Of a stretch of 64,000 bases of DNA, positions 26,373 through 38,400 are shown piece after piece. The DNA comes from Tethya wilhelma (Eukaryota > Porifera > Demospongiae > Tethyida > Tethyidae): positions 996,774-1,060,773 of the forward strand of contig CAXIPT010000009.1 of NCBI GenBank assembly GCA_964030475.1. Reading direction: 5' to 3'. Position 1 is the first letter of the stretch. Each line of letters starts with the position of its first letter. A program made the position numbers and the translations under genes. Below the pieces are notes generated by a model. That model made no database searches and was not told where the DNA came from. It saw nothing but the letters and a program-made list of their open reading frames with translations.

Positions 26373-26519
26373 GGTCACATGACAGTGTGGTATGATTACA
26401 CAGTGATCATGACCAAATTATCTCTATAGTAACAGTGATCCACACCTACCTGTGATGTACTGAAAGATCTCATCTTCAAGATCAGAACAGTGCTGCTTTA
26501 GAACCTCTTCTACACTCAT
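20302..26519 (-). CDS. ABCF3: ABC transporter F family member 3
   Basis: This is a soluble tandem-ATPase ABC protein of the ABCF class. These proteins bind ribosomes or the translation machinery and have no membrane domain. The start is at 26519 (MSVEEVLKQHC, then DLEDEIFQYIT), matching the conserved ABCF3 N-terminus, and exon 2 continues GVLESPDDFSCSDEVYDA. The first ABC has GLVGRNGKG joined to GKTTLLRSLANREL (Walker A, split by an intron near 24730/24480), SGGWRMRLALARALF (signature, about 23500), PDLLLLD and EPTNMLDLKAVMWLEDYL (Walker B). VLLVSHDRMFLSNVV is the switch His. The second ABC has VGENGSGKTTLVKLL (about 21340), SLSGGQKSRLAF (about 20960), LIFDEPTNHLDVE and VVLVSHDQHLI. It ends at TGA, 20302. 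All motifs of both ATPase sites are intact. One intron carries the foldback array at 25.1 kb. Confidence 0.95.
21799..21838. repeat. (GT)n microsatellite at ABCF3 acceptor
   Basis: This reads as (CA)n in the transcript. The run ends directly in the acceptor cacacag of the exon encoding LPDIDKLSPPILQLSEV. Confidence 0.85.
23531..23581. repeat. (GT)n microsatellite near ABCF3 acceptor
   Basis: (CA)n in the transcript, followed by attttctttacag and the exon with the first ABC signature. Confidence 0.85.
24125..24158. repeat. (GT)n microsatellite at ABCF3 acceptor
   Basis: (CA)n in the transcript, running into the acceptor cacactag of the exon encoding PGSPLSPTNAGGGGSSELSQ. Confidence 0.85.
25141..25965. 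repeat. Tandem array of foldback unit (two full copies, one decayed)
   Basis: Copies at 25141-25406 and 25484-25752 each start TATCTCAGCCTAGGAAGGTC and end with its complement (gaccttcctaggctgagata), giving a hairpin of about 267 bp. They are joined by a 77-bp spacer. A third, truncated and diverged copy follows from about 25826. The array lies inside an ABCF3 intron and matches the array at 44105-45295 in unit, spacer and orientation. Confidence 0.9.
26329..26368. repeat. (GA)n microsatellite near ABCF3 acceptor
   Basis: This is (CT)n in the transcript, about 20 nt before the acceptor of ABCF3 exon 2. Confidence 0.85.
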
Positions 26520-26736
26520 ATCTCACGTCCTCATGTACAGTTTGGTGTTGAACCGTTGATCGACCTTGTGCACGTGGTGGTGGCGCAAGTTTGGCGGGAA
26601 ATATTCAATTCAAACGTACATCATGACTGACTTTTTTTATGTCAACTTGCTTTAGTAGTAAATTACAGCTAACATTAATTTGCATGTATCATAGAAACAC
26701 ATAACTACTGAATATATGCTAGATCTAGCCTGAGTC

Positions 26737-27207
26737 CTACTTCCTTTTCTTCGGTGCCCAAGCATTCATGAGTGTTTTGGCCAGAAACATCCCATACGTG
26801 TTCACGAGTATCACCGCCACAGCCAAGGTGAGTCTCACATATCGATACTCATTCACTAGTCCCGTCCACAGAGAGAGATAGAGGACATAGACCATTGGAA
26901 ACACACCCAATAAGGAACAACACACACCGTAGAAGTTTATGTAAGTGGCGTTGTTACGACTGAGAGCCATGAAGCCAAGAGGTATACCCCATAGGTAGCC
27001 AGAGAAACAGAGCAGGCAGGGGTAGTCGTACTTCACTATGAGACCCACTATGATACACATGACAGATGTGAGGAGCTGGAGTTGGAGGACGATTTTCAGT
27101 CTTGGTTTGAATTCTGCACTTTGCTTGTAGTGGCTGGCTACACGTTCTCTGTGTAGGAAGTCTGAACCATCAGTTCCTTTAGCTCTTGGACCAACAGTCG
27201 AAGCCAT
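26737..27207 (-). CDS. JAGN1: Jagunal homologue, ER membrane protein
   Basis: This single-exon protein has 156 residues. The N-terminus MASTVGPRAKGTDGSDFLHR matches the strongly conserved start of animal Jagunal proteins. Four hydrophobic segments follow (about residues 38-60, 62-82, 88-112 and 122-147), and the C-terminus is basic (APKKRK), a likely ER-retrieval signal. Jagunal proteins act in the early secretory pathway and ER organisation; in mammals JAGN1 is needed for neutrophil function. At 156 residues it is shorter than the roughly 183 of vertebrate forms. It lies 217 bp upstream of ABCF3 on the same strand and is divergent from AGXT, with 385 bp between start codons. Confidence 0.92.
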   Translation of the reverse strand: MASTVGPRAKGTDGSDFLHRERVASHYKQSAEFKPRLKIVLQLQLLTSVMCIIVGLIVKYDYPCLLCFSGYLWGIPLGFMALSRNNATYINFYGVCCSLLGVFPMVYVLYLSLWTGLVNEYRYVRLTLAVAVILVNTYGMFLAKTLMNAWAPKKRK

Positions 27208-27592
27208 CTTGGATTCTATAGTTTAGAGGTGAATATATCAATAATTATTTTTTTCCAGAGGTGAGTTTCATAAAAGTGGGTAAGTGGTCGCATCTATTAA
27301 AAGCTGAAGAAATACTAATGCCACTGAACGCGCGTATATCTTGATCACTGAATGATCCGCGCAGATAAATATGGCCCTATAGGGGGGGGGAAGTTGAATA
27401 CAATGCTAGAATCCATGATAGTGCACCTGATGATATTGGGTAGTAACTCTCACCTCTTCTGGTGTTCAATGTGTAGTTAGTAAGTATTTCAACCAGTGGT
27501 TTGCCACAGTGTTCGAACGTTCCGCGCGCGCGCGACTAGAGGCATAAATAATGGTAATGGTCGTTTGAATTTGCAAGCTTTTTGTAGACAAC
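27208..27592. promoter_or_regulatory. Divergent promoter region of JAGN1 and AGXT
   Basis: This 385-bp stretch lies between two opposed start codons. It holds a CpG-rich run (ccgcgcgcgcgcgac, about 27521-27535) and a TATA-like cataaataa about 45 bp before the AGXT start codon. No other gene is visible. Confidence 0.5.
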
Positions 27593-30145
<2,553 letters not shown>

Positions 30146-30274
30146 ATTTCTAGATCTGCTGTTCTATATCTTTCCTGATTTTTATTTAACTTGTGTTGTG
30201 TTTTTTTTTGTGTGTGTTTGTGTCTGTAAAACTTCTATGAATACAATTATAGGGGGGTTGACTTAGAGCTCAAA

Positions 30275-31165
30275 ATGGCGCCTTTCTTCAAGAGATCTAC
30301 CTTTTGCATAGTTACTGGTGCCAGCAAAGGACTTGGGAGAGAGATTGCCATCCAGCTGTCGAGAGAATGGGCCAAAGAAGGTAGCAAATTTACTTTTAGA
30401 CTCTGAGAGCTCAATATGTTTCATTTCCTGAGTAACAACTTGTTGGATAAATTGTCAATCCATTTTATGTGTTTCACTTGTAGCTACCTCTAATCTTCCC
30501 TTGTATGTTTTTCAGGCACCAAATGTGATATAGCCCTCTTGGCTCGCAGCAAGGAGAGACTGGAAGAGACAAAGGGTATAATATCCTCCTTCTCCTCTCA
30601 GTGTGTGACCTGCCATGTGCTACCAGCCAATTTTGGTGACCTAGAATCACTTCCAGGCGTGTGTGAGGAGCTCATGAAGCTCGGTGACCCCACAAAACAC
30701 GAACAGTTTGTCCTCATCAACAACGCTGGTACCATAAACAGCTTTGACAGACCACTCATTGCCTACACCGATCCTAAAGAAACCCAAGACTACTTTGCCA
30801 TTAACTACACCTCCATGACAATCCTCACTGCAAAATTTCTCTCCACCTTTCAAAAAGGACAACAATACGTTGTCAACATCACAAGTCTCTTGGGGTCTGT
30901 CTTCATTGGTGGGTTTCCACTATACAGTCCCGCCAAGGCCGCAAGGAATGCATACATGGGTGTTTTGGTTGCTGAAAATCCTAACGTTCGGGCATTCAGT
31001 TTCAGTCCCGGACCATGTGATACAGATATGAACCGTAGCATCCCTAAGGACATCAAGGAGAAGTTTGCAAGAACTTTGACGTGTGAAGAGTCGATAACAA
31101 AGTTTGTGTCCCTCTTGAGAGAAGACTCATTTCAAAATGGAAGCATCATTGATTATTTTGACTGA
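30275..31165 (+). CDS. SPR: Sepiapterin reductase-like SDR
   Basis: This short-chain dehydrogenase most resembles sepiapterin reductase, the NADPH enzyme for the last step of tetrahydrobiopterin synthesis. Exon 1 (30275-30379) encodes MAPFFKRSTFCIVTGASKGL, with the TGASKGLG dinucleotide-binding motif. Exon 2 (from about 30515) continues CDIALLARSKERLEE and LINNAGTINSFDRPL, then ITSLLGSVFIGG with the catalytic Ser. YSPAKAARNAYMGV is the YxxxK active site, and FSFSPGPCDTDMNR follows. The C-terminus GSIIDYFD resembles the GAHVDFYD ending of animal SPR. It starts 129 bp after the AGXT stop on the same strand, with no AATAAA visible between them. Confidence 0.9.
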
Positions 31166-31235
31166 TTTTTTTGTTTGACTCATAATCATGATATTGAAAC
31201 ATTGATTCTAACTTCTAAATGATTCATTGATATTT

Positions 31236-32246
31236 TCATGTTGTATAAAGAGCATGTAATGCATCAATAAAAGGTATTTGTGTGGCAAATGTACATCCAA
31301 TGATGAGCAAAACACTGAGTCCTAAGTTTAGCTTAGCAACGCCCATAGAAACAGCCTTCGTGGGTCCTTGTTCACGAAGTCTTCTCTCCAACCGAAAGGC
31401 AAATGGCATTGAGAGAAGAGGGAGACCGAGAGGAAGGGAGTACTGGGTTCCAAACACGACAAACACGAGGTAAGGTAGAAACAGGAGGAGAGTGAAGAGG
31501 AAATAGGATCCTTGTTTCCCTAGCAACAGTGCCAGGGATATGACACCAGCTTGTCTGTCTTTGTCCATCTCCCTGAGATGTTTGCTGTGAAGAATGGCCT
31601 CTGTGCTCAGAGCCAGTGGTAAGGCGAGAAGAAGAGGACCAGGAGTGGCTTCTCCACATTGAACCATGAAGGAGAAGAGGACAGAGAGAGGACCAAAGGT
31701 GAGCATTACCAAGAGATCTCCTAGAATGTAATACTTGAGTCCAATGCCTCCAGTGTAGATGAAGGAGCTTGAGAGTCCACCAAAGAAGAGACCAGCTAGG
31801 AACTCACTCTTTGCGGAAGAGAACATCATTAGGAGCCACAAACAAGCCATTCCAAAACCGTAAAGATAAGCAGCATAGTTGACCAGCTGCAGTTCGTCAC
31901 CACCACCTTGTGAGTCCTGTCTAGAATATGACAGCTGTGATGAATTGAGCGCTCTTCTTTGGTGAACATCTCCATTTAAATCATGGCTGTCAGCTGTCAT
32001 ACGCACCTGTACAGTTCTCTGTGACTCCTGTAGCTTTCTCATTATGTCAAAGTAGCTGTTCACCATATTTCCAGCACCATTTACAGCCAGTACAGCTCCC
32101 AGTGTGAGTAGCAGGAGGTGAAGATGGAACTCACCCTGATTCCTGAAGGAGAGGACAGCTCCCAGGATGACAGGGGTAATGGAGGCTGAGAAGGTCCATG
32201 GTCGAAGAGCTGACAGGAAAGATGGTGGGACGTTTGGCTGAGACAT
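31236..32246 (-). CDS. UBIAD1: UbiA prenyltransferase domain protein 1-like
   Basis: This polytopic membrane prenyltransferase of the UbiA family has 336 residues as one ORF; vertebrate UBIAD1 has 338. UBIAD1 makes menaquinone-4 and regulates sterol metabolism in ER/Golgi membranes. Diagnostic stretches are FLSALRPWTFSASITPVILG, SSFIYTGGIGLKYYILGDLL, TFGPLSVLFSFMVQCG and ALPLALSTEAILHSKHLREM. The second Asp-rich motif is present as REMDKDRQAG. The first (normally NxYYDxxxGxD) reads NSYFDIMRKLQES and lacks the GxD part. A 111-nt in-frame stretch at about 32010-31900, starting gtgcgt and ending gacag, could be a retained or unrecognised intron. The stop codon is 71 bp from the convergent SPR stop. 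Confidence 0.9.
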   Translation of the reverse strand: MSQPNVPPSFLSALRPWTFSASITPVILGAVLSFRNQGEFHLHLLLLTLGAVLAVNGAGNMVNSYFDIMRKLQESQRTVQVRMTADSHDLNGDVHQRRALNSSQLSYSRQDSQGGGDELQLVNYAAYLYGFGMACLWLLMMFSSAKSEFLAGLFFGGLSSSFIYTGGIGLKYYILGDLLVMLTFGPLSVLFSFMVQCGEATPGPLLLALPLALSTEAILHSKHLREMDKDRQAGVISLALLLGKQGSYFLFTLLLFLPYLVFVVFGTQYSLPLGLPLLSMPFAFRLERRLREQGPTKAVSMGVAKLNLGLSVLLIIGCTFATQIPFIDALHALYTT

Positions 32247-32400
32247 TCACAGTTGAAAAAAGATATGGTGTGTACTTTGACCCAGGGATTATTATTTTGA
32301 AATTACTTTCAGAATTCGTATATTTAGACATCATAGACATGGGGGTTTTTTGTGTGCATGCATGAGAGTGTGTATGAAAATAGATGATAAATTTAAAGTG

Positions 32401-35400
32401 CTAGAATTTGAATTCTTTGAGCTTCTTGGTAGCTTTACTCCCTCCAGAATCAGCAGCTGCTCTCTTCCTCTTCTTTTGTTGCTTAGCAGCGTGCTCAGCC
32501 ACCATGTCACTAAGGTCCTCCTTCTGGAGCTGATTCTGTTGCTCCCTCAACTGCTCTTCATACCTAGCAAAGACAAGAAGAAGAAGATGGCATAAAATGG
32601 CCGAAACTGTTCTTTTCCTAACTCCAATGATGAAACTATGGCTAGCTGTTTCTTCTCCACATACCTGGCTGTCATGGTGGCTGTGTCAAGGTCCAGCTCA
32701 CTGGGGTCCAGTGCCACCTCGATGCCATCAGGGAGAGAGCCAGAGGTCTTCTTGGCAGCACCAGGGACGGCTCCACCAATGTCGTAGACGTGGGAGGAGC
32801 CCATCATAGCTCCACCCACTGATGATGTCATTTCTGGTAAAACGGTATAGAGTGCAGGAGTTTCCCCTCTGGAAAAGTACATCATTCAAACAATCATACC
32901 AAAGCAAACCAAGATGTGACCATATTCTAAACCAACACTAACCCTTGTTCCATTGCTTCTTCAATCTTCTTTTTCCTGCGCAAAACGAACAAACAAAGAG
33001 TAAATAATTATGATACGATATTTCAACTTGACAACCATTTATGTACCATTTTCGGACCATTATCAAAAGGTGTCATAACTAGTCATAACAGTATGCCATA
33101 TTCAAGACATAATTATGTCCTTACCTCAGTTGTATCATTTCAGGAGTTTCAAGGCCAGCTGGTATGGAGGTGAGTCCACTGGGGGTCACAAGACTGGGGG
33201 AGGGAGGGAAGAAAATAAAAGGAAAGGTAAACTTATCTTTAAATTGAAACCATATTGTGTTAACTTGTGCCTCTCTCTTACCCTTCCATGGGTGTGACGA
33301 GACCAGACTGTATATCCTCTGGTTTCGGTTCACCTTCTTCCTCTTCAGACTCCTAAATCACATGATCATCACATGATAGTCACATGACAGTCACATGACA
33401 ATAATCACACATGACGTACAAACCTCTTCTGACTCTTCCTCCTCTTCCTCTGACTCCAGCTCTCCCCACAGTGATCGGTCAAGCTCGTCATCATTGGTAC
33501 CCTTGTGACCCGACTCCTGGCTGTCCAATCCAAACACGTCTCCATACAAGGGACGGCCCACCTCGTCAACAGGGGGCTTACCCCATCCACCAACGAAATA
33601 ACCAAACGAACAGTTCTATTGATAGGAAGATAAAGAATACTATTGGTAAATCATGCTTGTACGAAAAAACAAATTCACATGGAAAACTTTAGTTTTCACA
33701 AAAGTATGTGTTTTTGCCAAAAGAAAAACTTCATATTCACAAAAGTTTATGACCGGCACTAATCCACACATTCCTCCACAAACCTCTGGGATAGGAGCAT
33801 TGAGTCCTGGGATCTTGAGATTAGGGTAGGAGGGAGGGGGACCGTATCGTTGCATGGCAACCAACCACGGAGGGGGGAACTTTTGCTTCCCCTGCAATGA
33901 TTAAAACAAGTCATGGGTCATTAACAGGTTCTAAAAAATTTTCTACATCCACTGACTCACCAAACCAGTTGGCATGCCGAGAGCTCTTCGTAGATCATCT
34001 GAAAGATCTCCTGGTCTCTTTTGTTTCAATCTGGTCTCAAACTCCTTACCCTGTGTTACACAAACAAAGAAACAAGTCAGATATTCAAATATTATACATC
34101 CGATATTTGATATAAGAATATCATACATCCATCGTACATACGACATTCGAATGCTTCAACATTTAAACTTGCAAAATTCAAATGTCGTATATTTTCAACA
34201 TTTAAACATGCAACATTCGAATGTCGTATGTTTAAATGTTTAAAACATACGATATTCGAATGTTGCATGTTTAAATGTTGAAAACAGATGTATACCTATC
34301 GTCTATCTATTGTGTACTGTATACAGTATATTGTGTACCCTACACCAATGGTGCAGAGACTAACTTCATAATAGAGATCTCCATGAATGGACATCTTTGG
34401 TTTGGTCTGCCATTTGAAGAAAGCGTCGTGTAGTTTCTGGTAGTCAATGGTCAGCTTGCCCATCTTAGGCCGCACTCTCTCTCGGGTCTTCTGCTTCAAC
34501 GATTTTGCTTCTTCTTTCTCTTCAACAGCTTGTCTCATCTCCATCACTCCAGTGGCCTGTAGGTCATGAAGATAATAGTGACCTGTAGGTCATGAGGATG
34601 TGTTTGACCTGCAGGATGACTCACCTTGATGAAGTCAGGGAGATCAAACGGAGGTTTTTCGAAGCCTCTCTTTCCTTGGAGGTACTTTCTCTTGAAGCAC
34701 CAATGACGAGGAACAGGCACTGTGTTACGGGTTGACTACACACAGAGAGATTAACACAATTGACCACAACACTAACACAAACTGATTCAAAATTGATGGG
34801 TATGGATAAAATGTCATTTTTGGTTGATGATTTTCCAGTGTTATACTTGAGGGAAAATACTCAGATAATTATAATGCTCCCCAAATAATTATTATAGGGG
34901 ATTTAGTGCATGATTTCCGTATTGTATATAGGAAATATTTTAATGCCCTGCGTCACTAAATTTTCATAAGTATATAAGGGGAGGAAAAAAAATCAAATAA
35001 TAACATTAGTATGGAACCAAAATTGATCACTCACATTAAGAACTGGTGAGCATACACAGAGATTAACACAATTGACCACAACACTAACCCAAACTGATTC
35101 TAAATCAATCACTCACCTTGAGACTGATGAGCAGCTTGGGATCTTGTGCCGTCACGTCCTGCATCTCCACCACATCGGGACGATCCACCAGCTGCTTCAG
35201 CTGAGCCACCGTGAGTCGGTTCATCTTACGTAGCTTCTTCTTCGAGATCTTTGGAGCTTCTTTGTCCTCTTCTTCTTCTTCGTCGGACGACTCTTGCTTG
35301 TGCTGGGCGGCTAGCTTCTTGCTGGCCTCGGCTGCCTTGGCTACCAGGTCACTCACTGTCTGTGTCAGGACGGGCTCTTCAGGACGGTCCTCAATTTTGA

Positions 35401-38400
35401 ACGCTTCAAAAATTTTATGAAACTGTCGATAGTTTGGATCACCAGGTTTCAAGATTTCTTCCTGGATGTACCTGAATAGTGATGGTGGTGGTGAGTGGTA
35501 CATTGGTTACCATATACCACTTAATTTTCGTGGTACTTAACTTTCGCGGTTTTCGCGGATCGAACGTTATCGCGAAAATTGTTTTCAACAAAAAATTGCG
35601 TGCTCATATGCGTGCGCACACGAATGATATCAATCCGCGAAACTTATTCAACAAAAATCTGCAATAGCACAATCCGTGAAAATTAAGTAACCTCGAAAAT
35701 TAAGCGGTATACGGTATAACCTAGGCTATGATGCTTGAGTAATGTGACAACCCCCTACTCGACCATGTGAATGTATGCAACTACTGGAGATAAACTACTT
35801 CAAACACACATAATAAAAGGACAAGGGACGAGGCTACTTACTACCATCTTGGTATAATACTGCATTTAGCCTTGTTCCCAGGCTCCTCCTTCACGGATAT
35901 TTTTGAAGCCTCATTCTCGGGCTCTTTCAACCTGGGAACGAGGCTAAATGCATTACATACTCCAGTAAATTTGATAACCCCTTTCAGTGAAGATTACTCG
36001 ACCATGTCAATGCATGCAACCACTGGAAATAAACTACTTGGCAAAGATTACTCGGGCATGTACAGCATTTATATGCTCAGATACAGAGTAAAGTGGTTTA
36101 TCTCCAGTGGTTGTATGCTAGAGTAATCTTAGCCCTGACTTCCTATGAATATAATAAATTATTATTAGATAATTAGTATGGGTAATCACATAAATAGGAG
36201 TACAAATGTGGGAAATAATTGCACAGTTATGGACAAATTGCACTAGGCTTGCTTCATGCCAAATACATGGTAACTGTGTAATTATTTCCCACAATTTTAC
36301 TCATTATCTGTACTGTACTAATATCTAATATCTAATATCCACGCTTCATAGGAATCCAGGGGTTCACAATATTTTCCAGTTGCATCATGTAAAAATTATT
36401 CACTTGCAGATAAGCTGGAACTCAAGGTATCAAATGTACATTTCTCCAGCATGCAACTACTGGAGTTGTACCATGGTTAAGCTACAAATGAAAGGAAAAG
36501 CCACAGCAACAATATTCATAAACCCTATCAATATATCCAAGCCTTTGAAGTCACATACACACCCTAAGAGGTATGAGCCAGTACAAGCCAGTTCAAGGAA
36601 TAAGGGATTTGTAACCAAGTGCTGTATAACTCATACCCCCTATAGGGTGTGTATGACTTCAAAGGCATGGATATATTGCATATTGGTAGGGTTTATGAAT
36701 ACTGTAGCTGTGGCTTTTCCTATGAATAGTAGCTTAACCATGGTACATTGTTGATAATGACAGGAAATGTTATGTAAAATTCGGTCTACTACATAAGATA
36801 CCACAACTTCCTTTTGAATTTCTATATAAGAGAAATAATCAGATAGCTTATCATGAACTGAGGTAACGACCAGTAACTGCCTGTTAATCTTCTATCTCCA
36901 CTTGGACTTCAATAAGCTATATATATAGCTTCATCATGTCAATTCACCCTGGAAGTGTGACATTTAAGCCTACCCCATCCGTCTATCCGCCAAAACAAGC
37001 GTTGTCCCTCACTTTCACTACTACTAATGAGCTTGCTGCAAATTCTCAGTGCTTTATAGGTCTATACAAAGTAGGAAGTAAGTATAATGAGTATTTAGCA
37101 TGGCAATGGGCTCCTCAGACAAACCAATTTCGAGGAACAGTTTCCTTTCCTGGCCCTGAACTTCCTGAAGCAAACGATGACCAATACTATCAGTTTCGAT
37201 TCATTGCTCGGAATTGGCAAGACCAACTTGGCATCACCCAACAATTTAAATTCTCCAACAGGCCTTCAAGTCCTTCACCTCCTTCAAGCCCTTCATCTCC
37301 TGTAGCTCCTATACCAAAGGATCTACTCTATTTGTCGACAACCTGGGATGAATCTGGCTTGATCGAAAAGTACGTTGCTGCTGATCCTGACACAGGAGAT
37401 AATTCGAGCGTTGTCACAGAATACAAATCTGTGATAGTTAAAGACGGAACTTGGATTCTGTACTCTAGTAAAAATTTTAACGATGATACTGATGATGGCA
37501 AAATTCAAATTGTTTGGGCAGGGGAGACAAAGCCACTTGACTTTCAGCCAGCATCTCTCCGTCCTCTGCCCACTGCTGGGAATGCCATTACCCTGTTTGA
37601 GCACAAAAAATATGGAGGCTCTATGATGACCATCACAGAGGATACACCGTATTTGCCCAAGTTTCCTGCATCCACTAGAGCTGGTGTATCTTCTATTTAC
37701 ATCGCTGATGGGTGCACTTGGCAGCTTTTTCTAGCTCCTGACTACCATGCTCAGTCTTTTACTCTGGATCCCAAGCGAGATCATTTCTATGAAGACCCTT
37801 CTGAAATGCATGGACTAAACGATGTAATTCAGAGTGTTAAGAAAGTGGCTTGACTCCATACATGCTTGACAATTAAGACCTGAACTGCAGCGAGAATAAA
37901 TTTTTCTTAATTCTAGTTTAGTAGTAGGTATCTTATAGTGTTAACTATTACAAAAGGGATAATCATGCATTTTTTTTTTGTTTGTTTTTTTCCCTAATTT
38001 ATATACTGCACAATGCTATATGTAAGTGAGCTGTGGTTTTTATCTATTCATTATTATGTAGAATAAATATACCTGTAGATCGGGAAATTTTCGTGCTGAA
38101 AATATTTCACAAATAAAATTTTCAGATATTTTAATTTTCGTAAATACGGTACATATAATAATGGGTTGTCACATTCAAATGTTCATGTTTGAAATTTTCA
38201 CAGATTTTAATTTTCACTAATGCAGTGTCATATGAAAATTTTTGAACTATGAAAATTTCCCCATTATACGGTAGTTGGTATGTTTACATATATTATAACA
38301 TAAATCATGCAGTGTGATACATAACACAACACACTCACTCTATCTCTACATCTGGCTCTTGCTCAGCACTCGCCTCCGACACAGCACTAGTCTCTTTTTG

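Noticed and set aside
34080..34290. Possible CRISPR-like repeats (cattcgaatg spaced at intervals)
   Set aside because: The repeats are AT-rich palindrome arms of unequal spacing in an animal intron; no spacers or cas genes.
32547..35420. Plus-strand ORFs over 32.6-35.4 kb
   Set aside because: Antisense shadows of SF3B2 exons.
36380..36754. 124-codon ORF on the plus strand
   Set aside because: It lies across the foldback element at 36468-36746 and has no domain; the open frame is an accident of the inverted repeat.
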